Origin: a virus | Direction: 5' to 3' (one strand) | DNA: 48,864 nt | Virus record (IMG/VR): IMGVR_UViG_3300042534_000214 | Location: 1 to 48,864 of that record | Shown here: positions 1-8,034 of the stretch, piece by piece | Layout: every line of letters starts with the position of its first letter | How positions within the stretch are numbered: the first letter of the stretch is position 1 | Notes under the pieces: model-generated | What the model saw: the letters and a program-made list of their open reading frames with translations, nothing else | What the model was told of the DNA's origin: nothing | The model's database searches: none | Position numbers and translations under genes: made by a program

Positions 1-25
1 ATCATCAATCGCGCTGCATCGCTTC
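1..25. repeat. 25-bp terminal direct repeat (genome closure)
   Basis: Bases 1-25 are identical to 48840-48864. A short exact overlap at both ends usually means the assembler opened a circular map, as for a terminally redundant or circularly permuted phage. At 25 bp it is too short to be a typical biological terminal repeat. The early operon therefore runs on from 48864 into base 1. Confidence 0.85.
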
Positions 26-96
26 ACAGCGTGTTTAAATGTTGGACTTAGTAGTTCGTTCACACATTTAAAATACCGTTTAAAGAGAGAGACATC

Positions 97-297
97 ATGT
101 TAAAAGAAAAAGATATGGTGATGATTACCACTCACAATTTCTTTGGCAAATGCATATATGTTGGTGATGGCAAGATTGAGAAAATCAATCGTGACAAGCA
201 CGGCATTGAATACATTGTACGTTGTGACGATGGTATTCCACGCTCGGTTTCACAGGGCGACAAGCGCTTCCCTAAAGACACCATCATGGTGATGTAA
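97..297 (+). CDS. small SH3/KOW-like protein, first gene of left arm
   Basis: A 66-residue protein preceded by a purine-rich ribosome site (AGAGAGAGA) about 6 bases before the ATG. The N-terminus KEKDMVMITTHN resembles the K-x-GD-x-V opening of the other small beta-barrel-like proteins in this genome, with KD in place of GD, and the rest alternates in beta fashion. Its TAA stop overlaps the next ATG (TAATG), so the two are probably translationally coupled. No function is recognised. It is likely cytoplasmic. Confidence 0.75.
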   Translation: MLKEKDMVMITTHNFFGKCIYVGDGKIEKINRDKHGIEYIVRCDDGIPRSVSQGDKRFPKDTIMVM

Positions 298-479
298 TGG
301 GAAGCATAGCATACATGGGAGAGCGCGTAACACTTCCTTCCTGCAAGAAATGCGGGGAAGATTTACGCTTTGAGGGCATGGGCCCAGTAATAGGGTATGC
401 AGCAGGAGCCAAAGTAAAAGCTAGATGCCGTTCCTGCGACAAGAACTATTTTGTACAACGTCAAACAACTTCAAACTAA
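297..479 (+). CDS. small zinc-ribbon protein
   Basis: A 60-residue protein with two CxxC knuckles, CKKC at about residues 16-19 and CRSC at about 44-47, separated by about 25 residues. That is a classical zinc-ribbon arrangement. It starts inside the stop of the previous gene (TAATG). Zinc ribbons of this size often bind nucleic acid or RNA polymerase, but nothing here fixes the role. It lies directly upstream of a large unknown gene and may be cotranslated with it. Confidence 0.75.
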   Translation: MGSIAYMGERVTLPSCKKCGEDLRFEGMGPVIGYAAGAKVKARCRSCDKNYFVQRQTTSN

Positions 480-492
480 GAAGGTATTTAGT

Positions 493-1863
493 ATGTCCCA
501 ATATCGTAAACTGAAAGCTTCACGCTGTGATGTTGACCAAATCATCGTAGCTCACAAGCCAGCGTTTGGTGATAAGAATGGCCTGCTGTTCAAAATCACC
601 TCAATCAAAGGAGACGTCCTGACAGGCGTTCTGCTGGGTTCTGGTAAACAGGCAGCCATTGACCTGTCCAAGGAAGAAAACTGGGCCTACGACCCGTCTG
701 CTGCGTCTACGAACGTGGTTGTGCATATTGCAGACCCTAACGCATTCCCAGGGCTGTCCCCTCGTATGGTTAAAGAGGGTTGGGATGGCAAGGCTTTCGA
801 GTTTAAGCCAGAAGAAGTGGTGTTTGATGATAAAGCTGCTAGTCCTGGGCACGGTAAATTCTTCATCCGCCACACTGGCGAGACAAAGAAAGAAGATGGC
901 ACTTACTATCGCAACCTGTTCCTGATGTCTGACATCTATCTGGCGGCCCCTCCTGAATGGCGTGTGTCTCGTGCAGAAATGATGGGCGCAGATGTTGTGG
1001 AGCTGCCGTTGCCCCCAAAGCCTGTGCTGGCGGAAAATAATGCTATCATCGAAGCCATTACGCCGTGGCTTGAATCTCTGAATAAAGGACTCACCTCAGG
1101 GAATACCGGTCATGGCAAGTGTACGCTTGACTTCAAGCACAAGATTCTCCACCAGAATCAGGCGTGCCACAGTGAATTGCAGAGCGAATGGCAACACCCA
1201 GTGGGTTATGTATTCACTGTGGGCATCAACCGCACACCGCTGACAGGAAACTGGAACAAAGGATTGCCTTCTGATGAAGCGCTTGACCTGTGGATTACCT
1301 ACCTGACCAGCTATAGCCCATACGCTGATGCATTCATCACTAAAGACCCAGAGTATATCAAGCAGTATGGATATATCCTGCGTGGTGATGCGCCGTCTCG
1401 TCTGGTGGTTGGTGCTTGCTTTGCCACTCGTCAAGTGTGGGAGAAGAAAGAGCGTGCTGAAGGCTTCCTTGAGCTGTATAAAGCAGGGCTTAGCCTTGAT
1501 GAAGCGTTCCTGTTTGGCTGCCAATGTTCTGTATACAAGAACGGTAAGATGAAGTTGGGACAGGAAGGTTCTGGTCACTCTCACCTGTATAACGGACGCC
1601 TCACTGATGAGTGCATCCTGAATTTCTTTGACCACACAACGGTTAAAGATGTTCCATTCAACAAAAACTGCAAACCGTCTTTCAGTAAAGGTGGTATTGA
1701 TGGTATGTGGTCTAGCAGCTTCATGAACAAACCACGTTCTAAAGTTGTTGACAAGCTGTTCAACATCAAGAAATCTGGTGGTGGCATGGACAATAGCTTG
1801 CCTGTAGAAGACTGCGTAGAAATGGCAGTGGACGCTATCCGTGAATGGCGTGAGACAGTTTAA
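493..1863 (+). CDS. conserved-looking 456-residue protein of unknown function
   Basis: The start is placed at ATG 493 because an AAGAAGG ribosome site precedes it; an in-frame TTG at 451 would overlap the zinc-ribbon gene. The protein is mixed alpha/beta with no membrane segment. The C-terminal half is rich in Cys, His and Gly (FGCQCS, GQEGSGHSHLYNGR, GGGMDN near the end). I do not recognise the family. As the largest unknown gene in the block and the one just before the class I glutamine amidotransferase, it is the best candidate for a partner or substrate of the amide-bond enzymes, by position only. Confidence 0.8.
   Translation: MSQYRKLKASRCDVDQIIVAHKPAFGDKNGLLFKITSIKGDVLTGVLLGSGKQAAIDLSKEENWAYDPSAASTNVVVHIADPNAFPGLSPRMVKEGWDGKAFEFKPEEVVFDDKAASPGHGKFFIRHTGETKKEDGTYYRNLFLMSDIYLAAPPEWRVSRAEMMGADVVELPLPPKPVLAENNAIIEAITPWLESLNKGLTSGNTGHGKCTLDFKHKILHQNQACHSELQSEWQHPVGYVFTVGINRTPLTGNWNKGLPSDEALDLWITYLTSYSPYADAFITKDPEYIKQYGYILRGDAPSRLVVGACFATRQVWEKKERAEGFLELYKAGLSLDEAFLFGCQCSVYKNGKMKLGQEGSGHSHLYNGRLTDECILNFFDHTTVKDVPFNKNCKPSFSKGGIDGMWSSSFMNKPRSKVVDKLFNIKKSGGGMDNSLPVEDCVEMAVDAIREWRETV
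1039..1049 (+). repeat. AATGCTATCAT copy inside the 456-residue gene
   Basis: Exact 11-mer in frame, encoding Asn-Ala-Ile-Ile. Could be fortuitous coding sequence. Confidence 0.45.
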
Positions 1864-1887
1864 TCCAATTTAACAGAGAGAATTCAA

Positions 1888-2544
1888 ATGAAGAAAGTAT
1901 ACATTGTAGGACGCAGTTTCTTTGGTGATTTTGTACAGATGTTCACCAAGCGTGGATGGACTATCGTTGACAACATTGACGATGCTGATGTTGTACAATT
2001 CACAGGTGGTGCAGACATTGACCCTAAATTCTATGGTCAGCATGAGCACAAATACACAGGCACTTCTCCAGCCCGTGATAAAGAGGAGTATGCAGCCTTC
2101 ATTGAGGCCAAGCAGAAGGGAAAATTCCTGGCTGGTGTATGCCGTGGCGGGCAACTTCTTAATGCCCTGTCTGGTGGTAATATGTACCAGCATGTGGATA
2201 ATCATGGTCTTGGTCTTGGCGGGCATGGTATGGTCGATGTCCAGACAGGAAAGGTGATTCCTGTATCCTCTCTGCATCACCAGATGATGATTCTTGGGGA
2301 CAAGGGCATCCTCATGGGACGTAGTGAGAAGGTGCGAAGCCACACCAAGCTGTTAATGACCCCTTTGCATGAAGAACCGGGAGAAGTGGAGGATACAGAT
2401 GATACGCTGGAAGTGGAAGCATGCTTCTATCCGCATACTAAGGCGTTCTGTTATCAGCCACACCCTGAATTCATGAGCGATAACCATCCGTGCCGTGAAT
2501 GGTATTTTGAGAAGCTGAATGCTCTGTTGGAGGAATATGCGTAA
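1888..2544 (+). CDS. class I glutamine amidotransferase-like hydrolase (peptidase C26 type)
   Basis: 218 residues, a stand-alone GATase-1 domain. The nucleophile elbow GVCRGGQ places Cys at residue 85, and the His-x-Glu pair is in PHPEF (H192, E194), completing a Cys-His-Glu triad. The N-terminal segment (ADVVQFTGGADIDP) and LHHQ are typical of gamma-glutamyl hydrolases such as PuuD. Members release ammonia from glutamine or cleave gamma-glutamyl amides. The gene has a clear ribosome site (AACAGAGAG) and sits at the head of a block with a class II amidotransferase, two amidoligases and an ATP-grasp enzyme. This suggests it removes or supplies a gamma-glutamyl or amide group for them. Confidence 0.88.
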   Translation: MKKVYIVGRSFFGDFVQMFTKRGWTIVDNIDDADVVQFTGGADIDPKFYGQHEHKYTGTSPARDKEEYAAFIEAKQKGKFLAGVCRGGQLLNALSGGNMYQHVDNHGLGLGGHGMVDVQTGKVIPVSSLHHQMMILGDKGILMGRSEKVRSHTKLLMTPLHEEPGEVEDTDDTLEVEACFYPHTKAFCYQPHPEFMSDNHPCREWYFEKLNALLEEYA

Positions 2545-2764
2545 GTTCCAAGTTGGGGACACTGTGGTGATGTCGGAGGAGGGACGTATTAAATACAGGG
2601 ACAGACCAGACAATCCACATCACTTACAAGGAACAGTAAATAGTTCCAGAGATGCTCCCGATGCCTTTTCCTTTTGCTTAAATGTCATCTGGGACAACGG
2701 GGAATTCAATGGTTATCGCACTATTGATTTAGAATTTGTTAACTTAATTGTGGAGAATGAATGA
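2537..2764 (+). CDS. small SH3/KOW-like protein ending in ENE
   Basis: 75 residues from ATG 2537, behind GGAGG. An upstream ATG at 2519 is possible, but the family opening K-F-Q-V-G-D-T-V favours this start. It overlaps the end of the class I amidotransferase by 8 bases and ends LIVENE. The last codons (GGAGAATGA) double as the ribosome site of the class II amidotransferase. This is one of about twelve related small proteins in the genome. The predicted fold is a small beta barrel. No function is known. Confidence 0.75.
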   Translation: MRKFQVGDTVVMSEEGRIKYRDRPDNPHHLQGTVNSSRDAPDAFSFCLNVIWDNGEFNGYRTIDLEFVNLIVENE

Positions 2765-4125
2765 TGTGCGGACTCGTAGGTATTGCTGGTGAAGTGGGCT
2801 GCAAAGAAGAGAAGATGTTTGCAGACCTGCTGATGCTGGACACTGTACGTGGGGCACATTCCACTGGTGTAGCTGCAATCAGTTCGGCAGGGAATGGGTA
2901 TAATCTGCATGTGGAAAAGAAAGCTGTGTCTGGTCCTGAGTTTGTATCGACACCAGCATTCTCCTCCATCAAAGCTCGTGTCAATCGCATTCTGATGGGG
3001 CACAATCGATTTGCAACCAAGGGTGAAATCAATGACGATAACGCCCATCCATTTGAATTTGATAAGCTTGTAGGGGCACACAACGGCAGCCTCACCTATT
3101 TCTCCAACATGTTTGAACACGAGAAGTATACCGTGGACAGTCAGGCGTTGTATTCAGATATCAATGAGAATGGTATCGATACAACATGGGGCAAGATGAA
3201 TGGGGCTGCTGCTCTTACGTGGATTGAAACGGACACCCTCCATATCAATTTCCTGCGTAACAAAGAGCGCCCTCTGTTCTATTGCTACGGCAACAAAGGC
3301 CGCACCCTCATCTGGGCTTCAGAGCCTTGGATGATTATGGTGGCAGCTATGCGTCAAGGGGTTGACGTAGAAGAGAAATGCCACGACGTTACCATCAATA
3401 CACTGTACACTTTCGAAGTCCCTCTCACTGCGGACAAGAAGGAGAAAGTGGCACTGAAACGCCGAGAGGTAAAGCCTTACGTCCGTCCGGCCTATTCGGG
3501 TGGTTGGAATGGCTATTCTACGGAGACCTACGTTAACCGTGGCAAGCAATTTCTTGACAAAGAGAAAGCAACCTACGGCGATACGCTGTTCTTCACGGTT
3601 GATACCATCAAAGACTACGACTCCAACGGCTACGAGCAAGCGGATGTAGTTGGTAAAACCGTTGAGGGAACTCCCATCCGTGTCCTTCATCTGGATGCGA
3701 ATAAGAACGACGCCCTCTTGCTGGAGATGTGGGAACAGGATAATGCGGTATTCAGTGGACGCGTAAGCTATGCTGATGACCGTGGTATTGTGCTATCTGC
3801 TTTTGGTATTGCCTCATGTGGATACACGCTGGCTGACCTAGCCGATAGCGATACACTTGATGAAGGTGTTGAAGCTTTAGGCCAGGAGAACCACAAGCCA
3901 AAAAAGGAGGAAGGCGTAAAAGAAGAAACAGAAAAGCCCGTTATTAAACGCATCAGCTACAAGATTGGCTGTAGCTATTGCCGTCAGATGGTGAGTGCCT
4001 ATTACTGTGACAAGGAACTAGGTATCTCTGTGTGCTGTGAAGAATGCTGGGACACTAGCATGGCTCACTTAACTGTTCAACAACGTAATGCTGTAGGCAA
4101 TGGTGCCTTCCAGCGTACTCATTAA
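2764..4125 (+). CDS. class II (Ntn) glutamine amidotransferase with C-terminal zinc ribbon
   Basis: The N-terminus reads MCGLVGIAG. The enzyme needs Cys exposed after Met removal, so the start is ATG 2764, not the ATG three bases earlier. This start overlaps the previous stop (TGATG). Family signatures are RGAHSTG, NRFATKG and GAHNGSL, as in GlmS/PurF glutaminase domains, which hydrolyse glutamine to ammonia. No synthase domain is recognisable after about residue 220. The C-terminus carries CSYC...CCEEC, a probable zinc ribbon at about residues 400-430. At 453 residues it is longer than a bare glutaminase domain, so the C-terminal part may dock partners or substrate. The lysine- and glutamate-rich linker near residue 385 looks flexible. 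Confidence 0.88.
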   Translation: MCGLVGIAGEVGCKEEKMFADLLMLDTVRGAHSTGVAAISSAGNGYNLHVEKKAVSGPEFVSTPAFSSIKARVNRILMGHNRFATKGEINDDNAHPFEFDKLVGAHNGSLTYFSNMFEHEKYTVDSQALYSDINENGIDTTWGKMNGAAALTWIETDTLHINFLRNKERPLFYCYGNKGRTLIWASEPWMIMVAAMRQGVDVEEKCHDVTINTLYTFEVPLTADKKEKVALKRREVKPYVRPAYSGGWNGYSTETYVNRGKQFLDKEKATYGDTLFFTVDTIKDYDSNGYEQADVVGKTVEGTPIRVLHLDANKNDALLLEMWEQDNAVFSGRVSYADDRGIVLSAFGIASCGYTLADLADSDTLDEGVEALGQENHKPKKEEGVKEETEKPVIKRISYKIGCSYCRQMVSAYYCDKELGISVCCEECWDTSMAHLTVQQRNAVGNGAFQRTH

Positions 4126-4144
4126 TTAACCATAGGAATATATC

Positions 4145-4609
4145 ATGGCAACTAAATTCTTGGTTGGTTTGCCTTATGAGGTTCACGCCAACGGAGATAT
4201 AGAAAAACGCCGTGGTATCGGATTTTTAAAAGCATTTCCAGATAAAGATGGTTATCTTAAGGTGGTAATATGTAAATTTAAAAGGTCACATAATTTCTTC
4301 GTTCATAGGATTGTTTATGAGGCATTCCGTGGACCTATCCCAGAGGGTGTAACTGTTGACCACATAGACGGGAACAAGTTAAATAATCACATAGATAACT
4401 TGCAACTGCTCAGTGTGAGAGACAACGTAATAAAAGGTAACGCCAAGTTATACCAATTCATATCTCCAGATGGAGTTGTGTTTGTGGTGTATAACTTGAG
4501 AGAGTTTTGTAGAGAGCATGGCCTTCACCGCTCTCATATGTATGCAGTTCACAATGAAATTAAATCTCATTATCAACATAAAGGTTGGAGAAAGTATTAT
4601 GAAAACTAA
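4145..4609 (+). CDS. HNH homing endonuclease
   Basis: 154 residues with a ribosome site AGGA and ATG at 4145. The central segment VHRIVYEAF...VDHIDGNKLNNHIDNLQLLS is the HNH_3 homing-nuclease core, with the catalytic His of DHIDGNK and Asn residues following. The C-terminal part (REFCREHGLHRSHMYAV) looks like a NUMOD/HTH DNA-binding module. It is inserted between the class II amidotransferase and the first amidoligase and overlaps the latter's start, so it may be mobile relative to the operon. Confidence 0.88.
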   Translation: MATKFLVGLPYEVHANGDIEKRRGIGFLKAFPDKDGYLKVVICKFKRSHNFFVHRIVYEAFRGPIPEGVTVDHIDGNKLNNHIDNLQLLSVRDNVIKGNAKLYQFISPDGVVFVVYNLREFCREHGLHRSHMYAVHNEIKSHYQHKGWRKYYEN

Positions 4610-5417
4610 ATATTCTGTAGGCTGTGACCCTGAAATCTTCGTATCTAAAGATGGTAAACTCGTCTCTGCCTTTGGTCTGATTGAAGGCACAAAGAACGCC
4701 CCTCTGGTGGTAGACCGTGGTGCTGTGCAGGTAGATGGCATGGCACTGGAATTCAACATTGATGCGGCTGGCTCCGAAGAGCAGTGGTTGGGCAACATCA
4801 ATAGCGTAATGGCTACGCTGGAAAGCATGGTGCCTGGCTACAAGCTGGAGTGTCAAGCTGTCGCTGAATTCGGTGCTGAATACATCAAGGCCCAGCCTGA
4901 GAAGGCTAAAGAGCTGGGATGTGACCCAGACTATGATGCCTACATTGTAGGTATTAACCCACGTCCTAATGGCGACCTGCCATTCCGTTCTGCTGCTGGT
5001 CACATCCACGTTGGAATCCCTGAGACAGAAGGGGACGCTCCAGTGCAGGATGCTGATTACATTGCATGGGTGGCCTCTAAGGTGCGTGAGCTGGACTTCT
5101 ATCTGGCGCTACCTTCTCTGTTCTATGACAACGACACCAAGCGCCGTGAGCTGTATGGTAAGCCTGGTGCGTTCCGTCCTAAGAAGTATGGCTTTGAATA
5201 CCGTACACTGTCCAACCAATGGCTCAAGAGTGATGAGCTGAAACGCTGGGCATATCGTGCCACTCAGTATGGGATGGAACAGATGGACAAGGGCATCAGC
5301 CTGTTCGATAAGTATGGCAGCGCTGTGCAAGACATCGTGAACAAGTCTGACAAGGCAGAAGCGTCACGCATCATTAAGGCAGAGGGTCTGATTCTTCCCG
5401 CTGGTCTGGTGGTTTAA
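4599..5417 (+). CDS. phiEco32-type COOH-NH2 ligase (amidoligase)
   Basis: The start is ATG 4599 behind GGAGAAAG; longer in-frame starts lie inside the homing nuclease. The 272-residue protein carries the signatures I associate with the phage COOH-NH2 ligase family: GCDPEIF (residues 8-14), VDGMALEFN (E51), AGHIHVG (H135, H137) and FEYRTL (E200, R202). The acidic and His residues match metal-ATP ligands of the glutamine-synthetase-like fold. Such enzymes join a carboxylate to an amine through an acyl-phosphate. The substrate is unknown. Neighbouring amidotransferases and an ATP-grasp ligase suggest a multi-step amide or peptide pathway. Confidence 0.88.
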   Translation: MKTKYSVGCDPEIFVSKDGKLVSAFGLIEGTKNAPLVVDRGAVQVDGMALEFNIDAAGSEEQWLGNINSVMATLESMVPGYKLECQAVAEFGAEYIKAQPEKAKELGCDPDYDAYIVGINPRPNGDLPFRSAAGHIHVGIPETEGDAPVQDADYIAWVASKVRELDFYLALPSLFYDNDTKRRELYGKPGAFRPKKYGFEYRTLSNQWLKSDELKRWAYRATQYGMEQMDKGISLFDKYGSAVQDIVNKSDKAEASRIIKAEGLILPAGLVV

Positions 5418-5615
5418 ATGATTCAGGTTGGAGATATGGTCAGGCTGTTAGATTCCAGTTGCTCCTGTCATTTTTGTGAAGAAGCACAGGAAGACTACCA
5501 CGAAGTTGTGTCCAATATTGGCTCACATATACGGGTTAAACTTCACAGCGGTGGTGTGGACTTCCCGATAGATTGGGCCTTCGATGTACAAAACTCTGTG
5601 CAGGAAAATGAATAA
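5418..5615 (+). CDS. small SH3/KOW-like protein ending in QENE
   Basis: 65 residues, starting one base after the amidoligase stop (TAAATG). Opens I-Q-V-G-D-M-V-R-L. A CSCHFCEEA segment at about residues 14-22 holds three cysteines and a histidine that could bind metal. It ends SVQENE. It belongs to the small GD-family in this block; no function is known. Confidence 0.75.
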   Translation: MIQVGDMVRLLDSSCSCHFCEEAQEDYHEVVSNIGSHIRVKLHSGGVDFPIDWAFDVQNSVQENE

Positions 5616-5798
5616 ATGAAATTTCAACCTGGAGATACTGTTCGCCACCGTTCAGGTAAGGACGGCACAGTGGTGGACTATGCCCGTGGTGTAGACCGAT
5701 ATCTAGTTAGGCTACGTGGAAAAGAAAAGAGAGAGACAATCATGAAGCCAGAGAACATGATTCTAGTGAAATCCGCCCCCTTACAGGAGAACGAGTAG
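5616..5798 (+). CDS. small KOW-like protein ending in QENE
   Basis: 60 residues. Opens M-K-F-Q-P-G-D-T-V-R-H and continues SGKDGTVVDY, the G-x-V pattern of KOW/SH3 barrels. The gene abuts the previous stop exactly and ends PLQENE. Its TAG stop overlaps a GTG start of the next small gene. No function is known. Confidence 0.75.
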   Translation: MKFQPGDTVRHRSGKDGTVVDYARGVDRYLVRLRGKEKRETIMKPENMILVKSAPLQENE

Positions 5799-5962
5799 TG
5801 TGCTATAAGAAATGGTTTAATACTAAGGCATCTGTCAATAAATGGTGTATTGCTGAAAAGCAAATGGTCTTTATTGGTAAGATGTCTTGGGTTATTATCC
5901 ATGAATTCTCCTCACCACAAGAACGTAATAACAAGTTGGAGGAATTAAAGAATGCGTTATGA
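5798..5962 (+). CDS. small 54-residue protein (GTG start)
   Basis: A short open frame begins with GTG overlapping the preceding TAG (TAGTG), behind AGGAGAACG, and ends at TGA 5960-5962 inside the start of the next gene. It encodes MCYKKWFNTK..., basic and Trp-rich, with a short hydrophobic run (MSWVIIHEF) and a charged C-terminus. The tight packing, ribosome site and lack of other coding sense support it. No function is seen. Confidence 0.6.
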   Translation: MCYKKWFNTKASVNKWCIAEKQMVFIGKMSWVIIHEFSSPQERNNKLEELKNAL

Positions 5963-6560
5963 AAGTGACAAAGACATTGAGCTGCGTCTTAATGGCTCTG
6001 TGGTGATGTACAAGCAGCGTCCTGTGTTAGTGCAGGGTGTGATGGGTAATGGTGTTGTTCGTGTCACAGACATCATTACAGACACTAACGCTGATGTTAA
6101 AGTGGGGGAGCTGGACCTTGACCCATCATCAATGAAGCTGGGCTATGTTCTGGCAGAAGGAAAGCTGTTCTTTGCCCAGCGCCGTCCAGTGAGAAAGTTT
6201 AAACAGGGCCTGACACGGGACAATCTGTTCGTATTTGACGCGTTAGAGAAGCCTAATGATAAGGATATGATTGGTATTATGCGTGGGGGTGGCGGACGTC
6301 CTCATATTCATCCTGGCTCTGCTGCCTTTGCTCGCTCCATCCTTGGAGAATACCCTGATGTAGGGACAGCGTTCACGAAGGTGCGAGAAGGGAAAGCTAA
6401 GGCTCTGCCATTCTCCCGTGAATGGGCTGTGGCGGATAAGGATGATGAGCTGTGCCTTCTGTTCCGAGGGGATGTGGTTGGGTATGTTGGGGCTAATTCT
6501 GTTAAGCTCAACCGTGAACACTTCTATCTGAAAGAGAGCTTAGGGCTATGTTTAAAATAG
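5952..6560 (+). CDS. 202-residue protein of unknown function
   Basis: The start at ATG 5952 follows TTGGAGG and overlaps the previous gene by 11 bases. The protein is mostly beta-like in its first 90 residues, followed by a Gly-rich turn RGGGGRPHIHPG around residue 113 and an alpha/beta C-terminus. I do not recognise it. It lies between the two amidoligases, so it is a candidate accessory protein of that block, by context only. Confidence 0.78.
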   Translation: MRYESDKDIELRLNGSVVMYKQRPVLVQGVMGNGVVRVTDIITDTNADVKVGELDLDPSSMKLGYVLAEGKLFFAQRRPVRKFKQGLTRDNLFVFDALEKPNDKDMIGIMRGGGGRPHIHPGSAAFARSILGEYPDVGTAFTKVREGKAKALPFSREWAVADKDDELCLLFRGDVVGYVGANSVKLNREHFYLKESLGLCLK

Positions 6561-6796
6561 GCGATGAAGTTGAGCTTTATGATGCACGTATTGGGGCACC
6601 TAGCGGCCCCAAGAGCACGACAAAAGTTCCAGCATATATTGAAATAGAAGGAAAACCTGGGACAGTAATTAACCCAGAGGGAAAATCTGTCAGTGGGAAA
6701 CAATTAATATCAGTCAGAATTGGGGGGGGGGGGAAATCACCAGCGTATTTCCTTGGAGATTGCGACTTATCATGTTGGAGGCTAACGAATGAGTAA
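6548..6796 (+). CDS. small SH3/KOW-like protein with G12 tract, ending in TNE
   Basis: 82 residues, opening M-F-K-I-G-D-E-V-E-L, with GTVIN and VSVRIG strands typical of the GD-family. Near residue 59 a run of twelve Gs encodes four glycines. Slippage by one base would shift the frame and change or lose the C-terminus that overlaps the next start. It overlaps the 202-residue gene by 13 bases and ends LTNE. Confidence 0.75.
   Translation: MFKIGDEVELYDARIGAPSGPKSTTKVPAYIEIEGKPGTVINPEGKSVSGKQLISVRIGGGGKSPAYFLGDCDLSCWRLTNE
6722..6733 (+). repeat. 12-G homopolymer inside a coding region
   Basis: Twelve consecutive G residues lie in frame (Ile-Gly4-Lys). It is the longest homopolymer I noticed in the window. 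Tracts like this slip in replication and act as phase-variation switches in bacteria. It could also mark a sequencing-sensitive position. Confidence 0.9.
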
Positions 6797-7004
6797 ATTT
6801 CAAGTGGGGGACATTGTGGTAGGCAATAAACTCGCCACCGAATATTATTCCATAACCAAGGAAGGGGTGGTTTTGGAGGTGACAGAGGCTTATGATGAAC
6901 TTTTCAGAGGGAGGCCAGTCCTACGTAAATCTGGACGTGGGTATTTTGGGTTAGACTACAACGCTTTCTATTTAAAAGAATCAATTATACAGGAGAATGA
7001 ATGA
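6789..7004 (+). CDS. small SH3/KOW-like protein ending in QENE
   Basis: 71 residues, opening M-S-K-F-Q-V-G-D-I-V-V-G; the first residues are almost the same as those of the protein starting at 2537, suggesting duplication. It overlaps the previous gene by 8 bases and ends IIQENE, encoded by the GGAGAATGA that is also the ribosome site for the next gene. Confidence 0.75.
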   Translation: MSKFQVGDIVVGNKLATEYYSITKEGVVLEVTEAYDELFRGRPVLRKSGRGYFGLDYNAFYLKESIIQENE

Positions 7005-7810
7005 TGCGTTTCGAAGATAAGACCGTTGCAGAAGCTTTGAAAATTAAAAGCAAATACACCGACCACGTAGGGATTGAGATTGAAGCGGAAGGCCGCCGTC
7101 TCCCCAACATTGACACGGAGGTGTGGAAGAGTGAGCAAGACAATTCCCTCCGTGGGGAATCATTTGAATATGTTCTTCGTCACCCTGTTCCATTCAACCT
7201 CACCACGGAAGTGTTAGCGCAGATTCAACAGGAGTGGAAGAACAACGAAGCGAAGATTAAGAACAGCCCTAACGCTGGTGTGCATGTTCACATCAACTGT
7301 TCTGACCTGACGGTTAAGCAGCTTTACAATTACATCAGCCTGTTCTTGGTGGTAGAGAACATTCTGGTAGATGCAAGTGGTAAGGACCGTATTGGCAACC
7401 TGTTCTGCCTCCGTGCATCAGACGCTGAATTTCTCATTGATGCCCTGGGCTTGGCAATTCGTGAGCAAGACTTACGCATCCTCCACACTGATGAGCTGCG
7501 TTATGCTGCTATTAACGTGAAAGCGTTGGGGGATTATGGCAGCGTTGAATTCCGTAGCTGGCGTTCTGATGGAGACCTGCAAGGCATTGCATGGTGGTGC
7601 TCTCTTCTGCAACATCTGAAAGCGTTGGCACGTATTGTTGACAGTCCAGCACAGATTGTAGCAGATGTGTCTGAGAAGCGTGCTAAGGGATTCTTTGAGG
7701 CCATCCTTGGGGGATTTGTTAAAGACATTCCTTGGAAGGATGATTATGAGCAGGCTATTAACGACAGCGTGCGCCGTGTACAGCAGTTTGCATATCAGGG
7801 GAATTGGTAA
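7004..7810 (+). CDS. amidoligase (Amidoligase_2 type)
   Basis: 268 residues from ATG 7004 (TGATG overlap); ATG 7001 is also possible. Signatures of the second phage/bacterial amidoligase family are HVGIEIEAEG (E25, E27), AGVHVHIN (H94, H96) and GSVEFRSWR (E182, R184). These correspond to the metal-binding Glu/His and ATP-contacting Arg of the glutamine-synthetase-like fold. The predicted reaction is ATP-dependent formation of an amide bond between a carboxylate and an amine. Having two different amidoligases in one operon suggests two successive ligations or two substrates. Confidence 0.87.
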   Translation: MRFEDKTVAEALKIKSKYTDHVGIEIEAEGRRLPNIDTEVWKSEQDNSLRGESFEYVLRHPVPFNLTTEVLAQIQQEWKNNEAKIKNSPNAGVHVHINCSDLTVKQLYNYISLFLVVENILVDASGKDRIGNLFCLRASDAEFLIDALGLAIREQDLRILHTDELRYAAINVKALGDYGSVEFRSWRSDGDLQGIAWWCSLLQHLKALARIVDSPAQIVADVSEKRAKGFFEAILGGFVKDIPWKDDYEQAINDSVRRVQQFAYQGNW

Positions 7811-8034
7811 TGAGAGATTATTCAGATGCCCCTGAGTGGGCAACAGAAGCCTTCTTTACTAAGCCATATGAAGGAGCCTCCTCGTGGTACTACGGGAATG
7901 AGAAAATGTACATCCACATGGACCATATCAAGGAGGGTTTAAAGCCATCAATACACGACAAAGAAACTCTTAAAATCATCAGTGGGGATATCTGGTGGAG
8001 AGAGCCTCTAAATATTATTGTGGAGAATGAATGA
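7810..8034 (+). CDS. small protein ending in IVENE, function unknown
   Basis: 74 residues from ATG 7810, which overlaps the amidoligase stop (TAATG), with AGGGGA seven bases upstream; an in-frame TTG at 7804 is less likely. Unlike its neighbours it lacks the GD opening and begins RDYSDAPEWATEAFF, aromatic and acidic. It ends IIVENE through the shared GGAGAATGAATGA junction. No function is known. Confidence 0.7.
   Translation: MRDYSDAPEWATEAFFTKPYEGASSWYYGNEKMYIHMDHIKEGLKPSIHDKETLKIISGDIWWREPLNIIVENE

Noticed and set aside
1096-1635. Long minus-strand frame opposite the 456-residue gene
   Set aside because: Antisense shadow of a well-supported gene with its own ribosome site.
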